Shown: piece by piece, positions 1-7,514 of the stretch
Layout of the letters: each line of letters starts with the position of its first letter
How positions within the stretch are numbered: position 1 is the first letter of the stretch
Source of the DNA: Promethearchaeota archaeon
GTDB taxonomy: Archaea; Asgardarchaeota; Lokiarchaeia; Sigyniarchaeales; SOKP01
Direction of reading: 5' to 3'
NCBI GenBank assembly: GCA_016840695.1
Contig: JAEORV010000018.1
Coordinates: 1-10,869, forward strand
DNA: 10,869 nt
Made by a program: the position numbers and the translations under genes
The notes under the pieces: model-generated
The model's database searches: none
The model's input: the letters and a program-made list of their open reading frames with translations, nothing else
Told to the model about the DNA's origin: nothing

Positions 1-1161
1 AAATTAGGAAGAAGAAAACCTTACATGGTTATTTCGATTGGACCATTATGCTTAATAATTGTGTTATTATGGACGCCCCCCCTTTATTCTGAGTTCGCAT
101 CATTTATTTATTTCATAGTCATCGTAATTTTATTTGATATTACTTATACGATGTATGATTTGAACTACGCATCGCTATTTCCCGAAATCTTTCAAGATTT
201 AGATAAGAGAGCAAAAGCAAATAACATAAAACAAGGATTTACGGTGATAGGCTTGATTTTTGCGTTTATAATGCCAACAATTTTCATACCGACATTAGAT
301 GATCCTCAATATATATCTAATTATAGCGTTGCGGGATTAATAATGGCCATAATAGTTGCAATTGGAGCGTTGATATGTATTAAATTTGGTGTTAAAGAAC
401 GAGTAGAATTTTCCAAAGATTATATAACTGCGCCAAGCTTAATTGATTCTCTAAAATATTCTATAAAAAATAAAGGATTCCGGACATTTATAATTGCAAA
501 TTTGGGATACTGGTACGTGATTGGAATGCTTCCAACTATAGTGCCGTTATATGGAACCTATGTTCTAAATATAGGCGAAGGAGAGTCCATTTTGTTAGGA
601 TTATTGTTAGGTACAACATTCATTTCTGCAGCGATATTTTTAGCATTATGGCGATTCGTGGCACTCAAGGTAGGAATGAAAAAGGGATACATGATGGCAA
701 ATGCAGTTTTTATAATCACCTTGATACCTTTTCTGTTTATTAACGATAGAGGTTTGGCTTTTATTGCATTCTTTATTGCGGGTATCGGGCTTTCGGGAGC
801 GCTATTATTTGGAGATATACTACTTGCGGCAATTATCGACGAGGATGAGTTAAAAAGAGGAACTCGAAGGGAAGGGGGATTTTACGGAATTAACGCTTTA
901 ATCACGAAATTATCGACAATATTCGTGATCATTACAATCAGCCTCGTGTTCAATAGTACTGGATGGAAGGTATTTAATCCCGTTCCCGGAACGGATACGA
1001 TATTGGGATTAAAAAGTTTGATATGTATCTTTCCCGCGATTGCTTTAGGTATTGGAATACTATCAATTAGCCGGTTTCCAATCACGAAGGAAGGGTACGA
1101 GCAAATTAAAGAGAGCGTAAAGAAATTACACTCCGAAAAATCGGATAAAATTAAAGGCTAG
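1..1161 (+). CDS. GPH-family (MFS_2) cation symporter, 5'-truncated by window edge
   Basis: The reading frame is open from base 1, so the ATG at 25 is internal and the true start lies upstream. 386 residues are visible. The first residues (KLGRRKPY) match the cytoplasmic loop after TM2 in the glycoside-pentoside-hexuronide:cation symporter family (MelB, MFSD2A). Further family marks are an NYASLFPEI segment (visible residues 55-63, equivalent to the usual PYxALLPEL) and TRREGGFYG (288-296) followed by a conserved K, typical of the penultimate loop. About ten hydrophobic segments are visible; with two missing this gives the usual twelve. The tail is short, charged and cytoplasmic. It probably imports a solute with Na+ or H+. 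The family includes sugar transporters and the lysophospholipid transporter MFSD2A, so the substrate cannot be read from the sequence. It has its own terminator and is not obviously co-transcribed with the synthetases downstream. Confidence 0.85.
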   Translation, partial: KLGRRKPYMVISIGPLCLIIVLLWTPPLYSEFASFIYFIVIVILFDITYTMYDLNYASLFPEIFQDLDKRAKANNIKQGFTVIGLIFAFIMPTIFIPTLDDPQYISNYSVAGLIMAIIVAIGALICIKFGVKERVEFSKDYITAPSLIDSLKYSIKNKGFRTFIIANLGYWYVIGMLPTIVPLYGTYVLNIGEGESILLGLLLGTTFISAAIFLALWRFVALKVGMKKGYMMANAVFIITLIPFLFINDRGLAFIAFFIAGIGLSGALLFGDILLAAIIDEDELKRGTRREGGFYGINALITKLSTIFVIITISLVFNSTGWKVFNPVPGTDTILGLKSLICIFPAIALGIGILSISRFPITKEGYEQIKESVKKLHSEKSDKIKG

Positions 1162-1232
1162 TAATATAATTCAAAATCCTAAAACAATCTAGAGGTTGAG
1201 TCATGATGGTACTCTATCTACGATGATATTCT

Positions 1233-1282
1233 AACTCAGAAATATAGATTCTTAACGACTGAGTTGTTTTTTCCTTTTTTTT
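1233..1282 (+). terminator. Hairpin plus T-tract terminator of the symporter gene
   Basis: AACTCAG (1233-1239) pairs perfectly with CTGAGTT (1259-1265) across a 19-base loop. It is followed by T6 (1267-1272) and T8 (1275-1282). In archaea the T tracts alone can terminate; the stem may help. It lies about 70 bases after the symporter stop codon. Confidence 0.6.
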
Positions 1283-1389
1283 CTTAATATTTTAAAAATA
1301 AAATTCCTAATATAAGATGCAAATGTTGATTTTTGATAATTAATCACCAGAATTTTATTGATATTCATAAATGAGTCGAATATTTCTAT

Positions 1390-1434
1390 TGATTATCGAC
1401 AAAGTATATCATTTTTTTACTGACTTTCGACAAA
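1390..1434 (+). promoter_or_regulatory. Twin operator-like motifs upstream of synthetase copy 1
   Basis: TGATTATCGACAAA (1390-1403) and TGACTTTCGACAAA (1421-1434) match at 12 of 14 positions and start exactly 31 bases apart, close to three helical turns. The second copy abuts the TATA box and covers the position where TFB would contact the BRE. The arrangement recurs with the same spacing before copy 3 (5406-5450). This suggests a regulator binding two sites on one DNA face; no regulator gene is present in the window. Confidence 0.6.
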
Positions 1435-1437
1435 AGG

Positions 1438-1470
1438 CTTAAATATTAAACTGGAACATTGTGACTTAAT
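1438..1470 (+). promoter_or_regulatory. Promoter of synthetase copy 1 (TATA box and start region)
   Basis: The TATA box CTTAAATATT lies at 1438-1447. GTGACTTAAT at 1461-1470, 23 bases from the first TATA base, corresponds to a block found at 24 bases in the other three promoters. By normal archaeal spacing transcription starts inside or just after this block, giving a leader of roughly 50-60 bases. Confidence 0.7.
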
Positions 1471-1509
1471 TGAAAAAATTCTTATCATGAAGAAATCTAC
1501 TAAATACAA

Positions 1510-1513
1510 GTGA
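1510..1513 (+). promoter_or_regulatory. GTGA ribosome-binding motif, copy 1
   Basis: GTGA starts 11 bases before the ATG at 1521 and can pair with the UCAC of the archaeal 16S tail. The same motif at the same distance precedes all four copies, which supports the chosen start codons. Confidence 0.55.
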
Positions 1514-1520
1514 AAATAAA

Positions 1521-3365
1521 ATGGAAATTCAGGTTGAAGAAAAAAAACGAAAAAAAGATCCGAATCTCATCGATAAAAAGGAGTATAGGAACAGATACGC
1601 AGCATTTTTTAAGAAGTATGATAAAGAAATAAAAGAAATGGTAAATATAGCCGAGGAAAACACACTTTCATGGGGATCGCTTTTAGAAAGAAATGCAATA
1701 GAATATTCAGATAATATCGCCATTAAATTTGAAAATACGGTGTTAACTTATAGAGAATTTAACGAAATTGTAAATCGATATGCCAATTATTTCATTTCCA
1801 TGGGTTTAAAAAAAGGAGACTGCGTTGTAATTATTATGACAAACCGAACAGAATTGTTAACGATATATACAGCTGTTTCTAAAATTGGAGCAATATCCTC
1901 AATGATCAATCACGAGCTAAGAAAAAAAACTTTGATACATTGCTTAAACCTTACTCCAGGGAAATTCATCGTGCTCGGAGAGGAATGTTATGATATTTTC
2001 AATGATGTTAGATCTGAGTTCGAGTTATCAGGAACTCAAGAGCTTTTCTTCGTGCCGGATCAAGGCACCATGACCCTTCCAGAGTTTTTTACTAATCTTC
2101 CTGAAGTTGTTAAAAATTTCCCCATAGACAATCCCTCAACCGTGGCAAATGTCCATACAAGCGATCCCATAGCATATATATTTACATCAGGTACCACTGG
2201 TTTGCCTAAAGCAGCGATCTTAATTCATTATCGCACGGCGGGCTATGGGTTTATTTTTGGACAATTGGTAGGACAACTCACGCCTAATGATATAATATAT
2301 ATTTGTCTTCCATTCTTTCACGGTACTGCCCTGATGACGGGTTGGTCATCTGCAATGTTTATGGGAGCGGCTGTAGCAGTAGGTCGAAAATTTAGCACGT
2401 CTCGCTTTTGGGACGAAATCAGAAAATATGATGCAACGGCCTTTAGTTACGTGGGAGAAATATGCCGATATCTCATGAATCAACCTCCCAGTCCTGAGGA
2501 CTTAAATAATTCCGTGAGAGTGATCATAGGTAACGGGCTTCGTCCAGAAATATGGGTGGATTTTAAAACTCGATTTGATATTCCAAGAATTGGCCATTTT
2601 TATGGGGCCTCAGAGGGAAATGGTGGATTTGCAAATATATTAAACTTTGATTGTACTACGGGTACGACTACAGGTACTTATGCCATTGTTAAATACGATA
2701 TTGAAAATAACAATCCAATAAGAAACGAAAAGGGATACATGCAAAAGGTAAAGAGGGGCGAGACAGGTTTGCTTTTAATAGAGAGCAAGGGAGCAGATCA
2801 AACATTTAGGGGATATACAGATAAGAAAGCAACTGAGGCAAAGATATATCGTAATGTATTTACTCAGGGGGATGAATGGTTCAATACTGGCGATTTAATG
2901 AGAGATCAAGGTTGTAGTCATGCTCAATTTGTTGATAGACTTGGAGATACTTATCGTTGGAAGGGACATAATGTATCCACCACCGAAGTAGAAGAGGTGC
3001 TTAACGTGAATGATCAGGTCGGGATGTCTTGTGTATATGGGATCCAGATACCTCATACCGATGGACGTGCGGGGATGGCCACTATTGTACCTACTGGCAG
3101 TCTTGATGAATTTAAATTGAAAAATTTGGCTGAAAATTTCAGAGAAAACCTAGCTGACTACGCAATTCCCTTATTTCTCAGGTTTAAATCAGAAATCTCA
3201 GTTACCTCGACTTTTAAATTCAAAAAAGAAGTGCTCAAAACCGAGGGATTCGATATTAATATTATCAACGACAAGTTATTCGCGTTGTTACCAAACGAGT
3301 TGGATTATCAGCCTTTAACCAAAGAGATATACGAGAACATTCTTGACCAAGAATATAAATTCTAA
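1521..3365 (+). CDS. FATP/SLC27-type acyl-CoA synthetase, copy 1
   Basis: This 614-aa ANL-superfamily enzyme should convert ATP, a carboxylic acid and CoA to acyl-CoA, AMP and PPi in the cytosol or at the membrane face. Visible motifs are the P-loop TSGTTGLPK (222-230), CLPFFHG with H267, FYGASEGN with Mg-ligand candidate E365, NTGD with ATP-ribose-binding D458, the hinge DRLGD (472-476) running into RWKGHNVSTTEVEE, and a C-terminal FKFKK (565-569) holding the likely adenylation lysine. The segments RFWDEIRKY, CRYLMNQPP, IGNGLRPEIW and TDGRAGMA, plus the YQPLTKEIYENI tail, are signatures of the FATP/very-long-chain family rather than bacterial FadD. The N-terminus is charged and lacks the membrane segment of animal FATPs, so it is probably soluble or peripheral. 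The start is supported by the GTGA motif 11 bases upstream and by alignment with the other copies. Acid specificity is unknown. Confidence 0.93.
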   Translation: MEIQVEEKKRKKDPNLIDKKEYRNRYAAFFKKYDKEIKEMVNIAEENTLSWGSLLERNAIEYSDNIAIKFENTVLTYREFNEIVNRYANYFISMGLKKGDCVVIIMTNRTELLTIYTAVSKIGAISSMINHELRKKTLIHCLNLTPGKFIVLGEECYDIFNDVRSEFELSGTQELFFVPDQGTMTLPEFFTNLPEVVKNFPIDNPSTVANVHTSDPIAYIFTSGTTGLPKAAILIHYRTAGYGFIFGQLVGQLTPNDIIYICLPFFHGTALMTGWSSAMFMGAAVAVGRKFSTSRFWDEIRKYDATAFSYVGEICRYLMNQPPSPEDLNNSVRVIIGNGLRPEIWVDFKTRFDIPRIGHFYGASEGNGGFANILNFDCTTGTTTGTYAIVKYDIENNNPIRNEKGYMQKVKRGETGLLLIESKGADQTFRGYTDKKATEAKIYRNVFTQGDEWFNTGDLMRDQGCSHAQFVDRLGDTYRWKGHNVSTTEVEEVLNVNDQVGMSCVYGIQIPHTDGRAGMATIVPTGSLDEFKLKNLAENFRENLADYAIPLFLRFKSEISVTSTFKFKKEVLKTEGFDINIINDKLFALLPNELDYQPLTKEIYENILDQEYKF

Positions 3366-3371
3366 AATTCA

Positions 3372-3393
3372 TTTTTTTTCCTTCTTTATTTTT
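3372..3393 (+). terminator. T-rich terminator after copy 1
   Basis: T8 (3372-3379) followed by further T-rich sequence to 3393 begins seven bases after the stop codon of copy 1. No stem was seen. This is the usual form of an archaeal intrinsic terminator. Confidence 0.55.
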
Positions 3394-3412
3394 ACTAATG
3401 ATTAACAATAGG

Positions 3413-3446
3413 CTTAAATAGGATCTCGATAAAATTGTAACTCAAT
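3413..3446 (+). promoter_or_regulatory. Promoter of synthetase copy 2
   Basis: The TATA box CTTAAATAG begins at 3413 and the shared block GTAACTCAAT begins at 3437, 24 bases later. The paired TCGACAAA motifs of promoters 1 and 3 are missing; only a weak ACAATAGG remnant precedes the TATA box. This suggests different control from copies 1 and 3. Confidence 0.65.
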
Positions 3447-3477
3447 CAAAAAAGTAATACAGCATCCACAAAAAATA

Positions 3478-3481
3478 GTGA
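3478..3481 (+). promoter_or_regulatory. GTGA ribosome-binding motif, copy 2
   Basis: GTGA starts exactly 11 bases before the ATG at 3489, as in the other copies, and fixes the start. Confidence 0.55.
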
Positions 3482-3488
3482 AAATATT

Positions 3489-5321
3489 ATGAATGATTCA
3501 CAGGCAGAGCAAAAAGATCCGAACCTCATAGATCGAAGGGAATATAGAAAGCGGTTTAAAGCGTACATGGCAAGAATTGTCGACACGGCAAAAAAAGTAA
3601 TGGACATGCCTCTTGAAAATAAAGTCTCTTGGGGTTCAACTTTAGAAGAGGACGCAATAAAGTTTGCTAATAGTCCTGCAGTGCTATTTGAGGATATAGC
3701 GCTTACATATAAGGAATTTAACGGATTAGTTAATCAATATGCTAATTATTTCATCTCTAAAGGTTTGAAAAGGGGAGATGTTGTTATTATTTTCATGAAA
3801 AACCGATTGAAATTGTTGGCCATTTTTACCGCAATTGCGAAGGTGGGAGCTATAAACTCAATGATCAACACGGAATTGAGAAGAAAATCCTTAATTTATT
3901 GTTTAAATCTGACGCCGGGAAAATTCGCTGTAATTGGGGGGGAGTGTATAGACTTATTTAACGAGGTGAAGTCTGAACTTGAGTTATCATCAATTGAGGA
4001 ATTTTATTTCGTGCCTGATCTGGGAAAACTGTCTACTCCTAGTGGATTCGTTAGTCTTCCTGAAGTCATTAATGATTTCCCTACTAGCAATCCGGCAACT
4101 GTAGTAAATGTCAAAAATAATGATCCAATTGCGTATGTATTTACTTCGGGCACCACGGGCTTGCCTAAAGCAGCGATCGTGCCCCATTATAAAATGACGG
4201 CAACGGGGTATCTTTTTGGGGAATGGGCTACAATGCTCACCTCTGATGACATATTTTACATTTGTCTTCCTTTCTTTCACTCTACCGCTTTACAAACGAG
4301 TTGGTCGGCATGCTTTGCGACTGGAGCAGCCGTTGCAGTAGGTCGGAAATTCAGCACGTCACGCTTTTGGGACGAAATTCGCAAGTATAAGGCTACAGGA
4401 TTTAGCTATGTAGGGGAAATTTGCCGTTATCTGATGAATCAACCGCCCAGTCCTGACGATTTGAATAATTCCGTGAGAGCAGTCATAGGAAACGGACTTC
4501 GTCCGGAAATATGGATGGATTTCAAGAAGCGTTTTGGTATTGAAAGGGTTGCAGAATTTTATGGGTCATCGGAAGGAAATGGAGCATTTGTCAATACCTT
4601 AAATTTTGATTGCACTACGGGCACAACTACAGGAATGTATGCCATAGTTAAATACGATATAGAAAATGATACTCCAGTGTATAACGATAAGGGATACATG
4701 ATTAAGGTTAAACCTGGTGAGGTAGGTTTGCTTATATTCAAGAATGTTTCACCACAAAAATTTAGGGGGTACACCGATAAAAAAGCAACTCAAAAAAAAT
4801 TAATTCAGAACGTATTTGAAGAGGGTGATGAGTGGTTCAATACAGGCGATTTAATGAGGGATCAAGGATGTAAACACGCTGCTTTTGTTGATAGGCTGGG
4901 AGATACCTTCCGTTGGAAAGGACACAACGTATCCACCACTGAGGTGGAAGAAGTGCTTAACGTGAACGATCAAATCGAGATGTCTTGCGTGTATGGCGTT
5001 CAATTACCAGGAACAGATGGACGGGCGGGAATGGCCATCATCATACCCATCGGTAGTATTGACGATTTTGACTTGAGAACTTTAGCGATTAATCTCAAAC
5101 AAAACCTTGCTGATTTCGCAGTTCCCATATTTCTCCGGTTTAGCTCGGAGATTTCAGTTACAGCAACATACAAGTTCAAAAAATCAGTATTAAAAGTTGC
5201 GGGATTTGACATTGGAACCATTACAGATCCAATATACGTGATGCTTCCAAACAAGTCCGAGTATCAACCTCTAACAAAAGAGATCTACGACAATATTATA
5301 GCCCATAAATATAAATTTTAA
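3489..5321 (+). CDS. FATP/SLC27-type acyl-CoA synthetase, copy 2
   Basis: This 610-aa paralogue has all catalytic motifs: P-loop TSGTTGLPK (219-227), CLPFFHS, FYGSSEGN with E362, NTGD with D454, hinge DRLGD (468-472) followed by TFRWKGHN, and YKFKK near the C-terminus. It differs from the other copies just after the P-loop, where VPHYKMTATGYLFG replaces the more uniform (L/I)HxRTAxYG, and after the conserved His, where STALQTSW replaces GTALxTxW. These regions line the acyl/aryl pocket in ANL enzymes of known structure, so a different acid preference is plausible (inference). In its C-terminal half it is closest to copy 4 (KHAAFVDRLGDTF), but in the middle it is closest to copy 1 (MNQPPSPxDLNNSVR). 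No signal peptide or membrane segment is seen. The gene has its own promoter and a hairpin terminator at the stop codon. Confidence 0.93.
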   Translation: MNDSQAEQKDPNLIDRREYRKRFKAYMARIVDTAKKVMDMPLENKVSWGSTLEEDAIKFANSPAVLFEDIALTYKEFNGLVNQYANYFISKGLKRGDVVIIFMKNRLKLLAIFTAIAKVGAINSMINTELRRKSLIYCLNLTPGKFAVIGGECIDLFNEVKSELELSSIEEFYFVPDLGKLSTPSGFVSLPEVINDFPTSNPATVVNVKNNDPIAYVFTSGTTGLPKAAIVPHYKMTATGYLFGEWATMLTSDDIFYICLPFFHSTALQTSWSACFATGAAVAVGRKFSTSRFWDEIRKYKATGFSYVGEICRYLMNQPPSPDDLNNSVRAVIGNGLRPEIWMDFKKRFGIERVAEFYGSSEGNGAFVNTLNFDCTTGTTTGMYAIVKYDIENDTPVYNDKGYMIKVKPGEVGLLIFKNVSPQKFRGYTDKKATQKKLIQNVFEEGDEWFNTGDLMRDQGCKHAAFVDRLGDTFRWKGHNVSTTEVEEVLNVNDQIEMSCVYGVQLPGTDGRAGMAIIIPIGSIDDFDLRTLAINLKQNLADFAVPIFLRFSSEISVTATYKFKKSVLKVAGFDIGTITDPIYVMLPNKSEYQPLTKEIYDNIIAHKYKF

Positions 5322-5349
5322 GCGATTCAATATTGAATTGCTATTTTTT
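5321..5349 (+). terminator. Hairpin plus T-tract terminator after copy 2
   Basis: A 22-base inverted repeat at 5321-5342 begins on the last base of the stop codon. Its central 14 bases (ATTCAATATTGAAT) are a perfect palindrome and the outer arms pair with one G-U. T6 follows at 5344-5349. This looks like a bacterial-style intrinsic terminator and is the only one of this form among the four copies. Confidence 0.6.
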
Positions 5350-5405
5350 ATTGAAGATAAGTTTGATAGCTACCATTTTTCGTCATTGTTGTTTGATGTC
5401 TTTAT

Positions 5406-5450
5406 TGATTATCGATAATGTATATTAGTTTATTACTGATTTTCGACAAA
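5406..5450 (+). promoter_or_regulatory. Twin operator-like motifs upstream of synthetase copy 3
   Basis: TGATTATCGATAAT (5406-5419) and TGATTTTCGACAAA (5437-5450) start 31 bases apart, as in promoter 1. The first contains a perfect 12-base palindrome, ATTATCGATAAT (5408-5419), as expected for a dimeric regulator. The whole block 5401-5466 aligns without gaps to 1385-1450 with 57 of 66 bases identical. Confidence 0.62.
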
Positions 5451-5453
5451 AGC

Positions 5454-5487
5454 CTTAAATATTATAGGAACAAAATAGTGACTCAAC
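5454..5487 (+). promoter_or_regulatory. Promoter of synthetase copy 3
   Basis: The TATA box CTTAAATATT begins at 5454, immediately after the second operator-like motif. The shared block GTGACTCAAC begins at 5478, 24 bases from the TATA start. The leader would be about 50-60 bases. Confidence 0.7.
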
Positions 5488-5526
5488 CAGAAATTATTGA
5501 CTTGATTGTACTAAATTAAAAAAGTT

Positions 5527-5530
5527 GTGA
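5527..5530 (+). promoter_or_regulatory. GTGA ribosome-binding motif, copy 3
   Basis: GTGA starts exactly 11 bases before the ATG at 5538, matching the other copies. Confidence 0.55.
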
Positions 5531-5537
5531 AAACAAG

Positions 5538-7382
5538 ATGGAACTCCAACAAGAAGACAAAAAAACTGAAAAATATGAACAATATTTTATCGATAAAAAG
5601 GAGCATAAGAAAAGGTCTAAGGAATTTTTTGAAAAATTTGGCTCAAAAGTGATGGAAGTCCAGAAGATGCCTTTTGAAAACAAGATCTCTTGGGGCTCTC
5701 TCTTAGAAAAAAAAGCAAAAGAATTTGCTGATCGTCCCGCTGTTTTCTTCGAGGATGAAATGCTTACATATAAGGAATTTAACGAATCTGTCAATCGTTA
5801 CGCTAATTATTTCATTTCTATAGGTTTGAAAAAAGGAGATGTCGTCGAGATTTTGATGAAAAACCGAACCGAATTATTAATCATTTATACCGCAAACGCT
5901 AAAATCGGGGCAATATCGTCAATGATTAATAACCAGCTCCGAAAAAGAACACTTTCTTATTGTATAAATCTTACTCCCGGCAAATTTGTAGTAATTGGTG
6001 AGGGGTGTTATGAGCTTTTTGATGATGTGAGGCCCGATCTCAATCTATCCGAAGAACAAAAGCTTTTTTTCGTTCCAGATCAAGGTGATATTGCCACACC
6101 AGAGGGATTTGAAGATCTCCCAAGTCTCGTCAAAGATTCTTCAGTAGATAATCCTCCAACCGTCGCAGATGTGCATACAATGGATCCTATTGCGTACATA
6201 TTTACATCTGGTACGACTGGAATGCCAAAAGCAGCAATTCTATTGCATTTTCGAACGGCAGTCTACGGTCATTACTTCGGAGTTTTTGCTGCGCGGTTCA
6301 GACCCGAGGATATCATTTATATTTGTCTTCCATTCTTCCACGGTACGGCCCTAGAAACTGGTTGGTCTGCCGTAATGGCTACCGGAGGATCTGTAGTAGT
6401 AGCTCGAAAATTCAGTGTTTCTCGCTTTTGGGACGATATTCGCAAGTATAAAGCTACCGCTTTTAGTTACGTTGGAGAATTATGTCGGTATTTAATAAAT
6501 CAACCGCCTCGTCCTGATGATGCTACCAACACCGTGAAAACGGTCATAGGAAACGGACTTCGTCCAGAAATATGGATGGAATTTAAAACTCGATTTGACA
6601 TTCCAAGAATCATAGAATTTTATGGTGCATCGGAAGGAAACGCAGGATTCGCCAACAACTTAAATTTTGATTATACTGTAGGTTCTAGCATTGCTCAATA
6701 TGCTGTTGTCAAATATGATATTGAAAATGACGAACCAATAAGAGACGAGAAGGGACGCATGAAAAAGGTTGGTCTTGGTGAGACAGGATTACTCCTCATG
6801 TTGAGCCATGGTGCATATGAGTTCGCGGGGTATACGGACAAGAAAGCGACTGAAGCGAAATTATATCATAACGTCCTCAAAGAGGGAGACGCGTATTTCA
6901 ATTCAGGCGATTTAATGAGAGATATAGGATGTGGACACCTTCAATTTGTCGACAGACTCGGCGATACTTACCGTTGGAAGGGTCACAACGTATCTACTAC
7001 GGAAGTAGAAGAAGTTCTTAGCGTGCACGACGATATTGAAATGTCTGCCGTGTATGGAATCCAGATACCACATACGGACGGAAGAGCGGGGATGGCGGCT
7101 ATCGTTTCAAATATTTCCATTGAAGATTTCGATTTAAAAAGGTTAGCAGAGATCTTCAGGGATAACCTTGCTCCTTATGCGATTCCAATTTTTCTCAGGT
7201 TTAAATCAGAGCTTACAGTTACACCAACTTTTAAATTAAAAAAAGGAAAGCTTAAAGAAGAGGGTTTTGACTTTTATAATGTGGACGATTCGTTGTATGT
7301 GATTTTACCAGGAGAATCAGAATATGTACCCTTGACGAAAGAAATCTACGAAAATATACTGGATCAGAAATATAAATTCTAA
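5538..7382 (+). CDS. FATP/SLC27-type acyl-CoA synthetase, copy 3
   Basis: This 614-aa paralogue is predicted to be a functional acyl-CoA ligase: P-loop TSGTTGMPK (223-231), CLPFFHG, FYGASEGN with E366, NSGD with D458 (Ser where the others have Thr), hinge DRLGD (472-476) with TYRWKGHN, and FKLKK near the C-terminus. Oddities are that NFDCTTGTTTG, kept in copies 1, 2 and 4 just after the Mg motif, is NFDYTVGSSIA here, and that VGRKFST is changed to VARKFSV. The P-loop region is nearly identical to copy 4 (one difference in 40 residues from VADVHTMDP to HYFG), while the C-terminal half and the promoter resemble copy 1 (IPHTDGRAGMA, YENILDQxYKF). The N-terminus is charged with no membrane anchor. 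The start agrees with the conserved GTGA spacing. Substrate cannot be assigned. Confidence 0.93.
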   Translation: MELQQEDKKTEKYEQYFIDKKEHKKRSKEFFEKFGSKVMEVQKMPFENKISWGSLLEKKAKEFADRPAVFFEDEMLTYKEFNESVNRYANYFISIGLKKGDVVEILMKNRTELLIIYTANAKIGAISSMINNQLRKRTLSYCINLTPGKFVVIGEGCYELFDDVRPDLNLSEEQKLFFVPDQGDIATPEGFEDLPSLVKDSSVDNPPTVADVHTMDPIAYIFTSGTTGMPKAAILLHFRTAVYGHYFGVFAARFRPEDIIYICLPFFHGTALETGWSAVMATGGSVVVARKFSVSRFWDDIRKYKATAFSYVGELCRYLINQPPRPDDATNTVKTVIGNGLRPEIWMEFKTRFDIPRIIEFYGASEGNAGFANNLNFDYTVGSSIAQYAVVKYDIENDEPIRDEKGRMKKVGLGETGLLLMLSHGAYEFAGYTDKKATEAKLYHNVLKEGDAYFNSGDLMRDIGCGHLQFVDRLGDTYRWKGHNVSTTEVEEVLSVHDDIEMSAVYGIQIPHTDGRAGMAAIVSNISIEDFDLKRLAEIFRDNLAPYAIPIFLRFKSELTVTPTFKLKKGKLKEEGFDFYNVDDSLYVILPGESEYVPLTKEIYENILDQKYKF

Positions 7383-7404
7383 ATTGTTTATAGACCAGCT
7401 TCTT

Positions 7405-7418
7405 CTTTTTTTTATTTT
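7405..7418 (+). terminator. T-rich terminator after copy 3
   Basis: T8 at 7406-7413, then ATTTT, about 25 bases after the stop codon, without a clear stem. This fits an archaeal T-tract terminator. Confidence 0.5.
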
Positions 7419-7440
7419 AATGTAAGACAAAAATTGAGCA

Positions 7441-7474
7441 TTTAAATAAAGTGCAGAATAAATTGTGATTAAAT
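7441..7474 (+). promoter_or_regulatory. Promoter of synthetase copy 4
   Basis: The TATA box TTTAAATA begins at 7441 and the shared block GTGATTAAAT begins at 7465, again 24 bases later. The paired TCGACAAA motifs of promoters 1 and 3 are absent, as in promoter 2. Confidence 0.62.
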
Positions 7475-7514
7475 CAAAAAAAAATGATTTGAATAATATC
7501 TAAAAACATAAAAA

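Larger units (their letters stand above)
1162..1520. other. Intergenic spacer between symporter and synthetase array
   Basis: This 359-base spacer has no gene I can support. It holds the terminator of the symporter (hairpin 1233-1265, T tracts to 1282), a very AT-rich stretch without recognisable content (about 1283-1384), and the promoter of synthetase copy 1 (paired motifs 1390-1434, TATA box 1438-1447, start region near 1461). An 8-codon open frame starts at an ATG at 1487 and ends at 1513 inside the ribosome-binding motif; it is not conserved before the other copies. Confidence 0.75.

Noticed and set aside
1202..1265. Possible C/D-box sRNA (ATGATGG, ATGATA and CTGA boxes)
   Set aside because: The C and C' boxes deviate from RUGAUGA, no D' box is seen, and the CTGA is better explained as part of the terminator stem.
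1334..1346. TGATAATTAATCA, resembling a third operator site before copy 1
   Set aside because: It has only four-base arms, lacks the TCGA core, has no counterpart before copy 3, and is expected by chance in such AT-rich sequence.
1487..1513. Eight-codon upstream open frame (MKKSTKYK) before copy 1, ending in the GTGA motif
   Set aside because: No counterpart exists before copies 2-4, and its own ATG has no ribosome-binding motif; it is probably chance.
3990..4280. 96-codon minus-strand open frame inside copy 2
   Set aside because: It is antisense to a conserved catalytic region, has no promoter or ribosome-binding motif, and its protein has no recognisable features.
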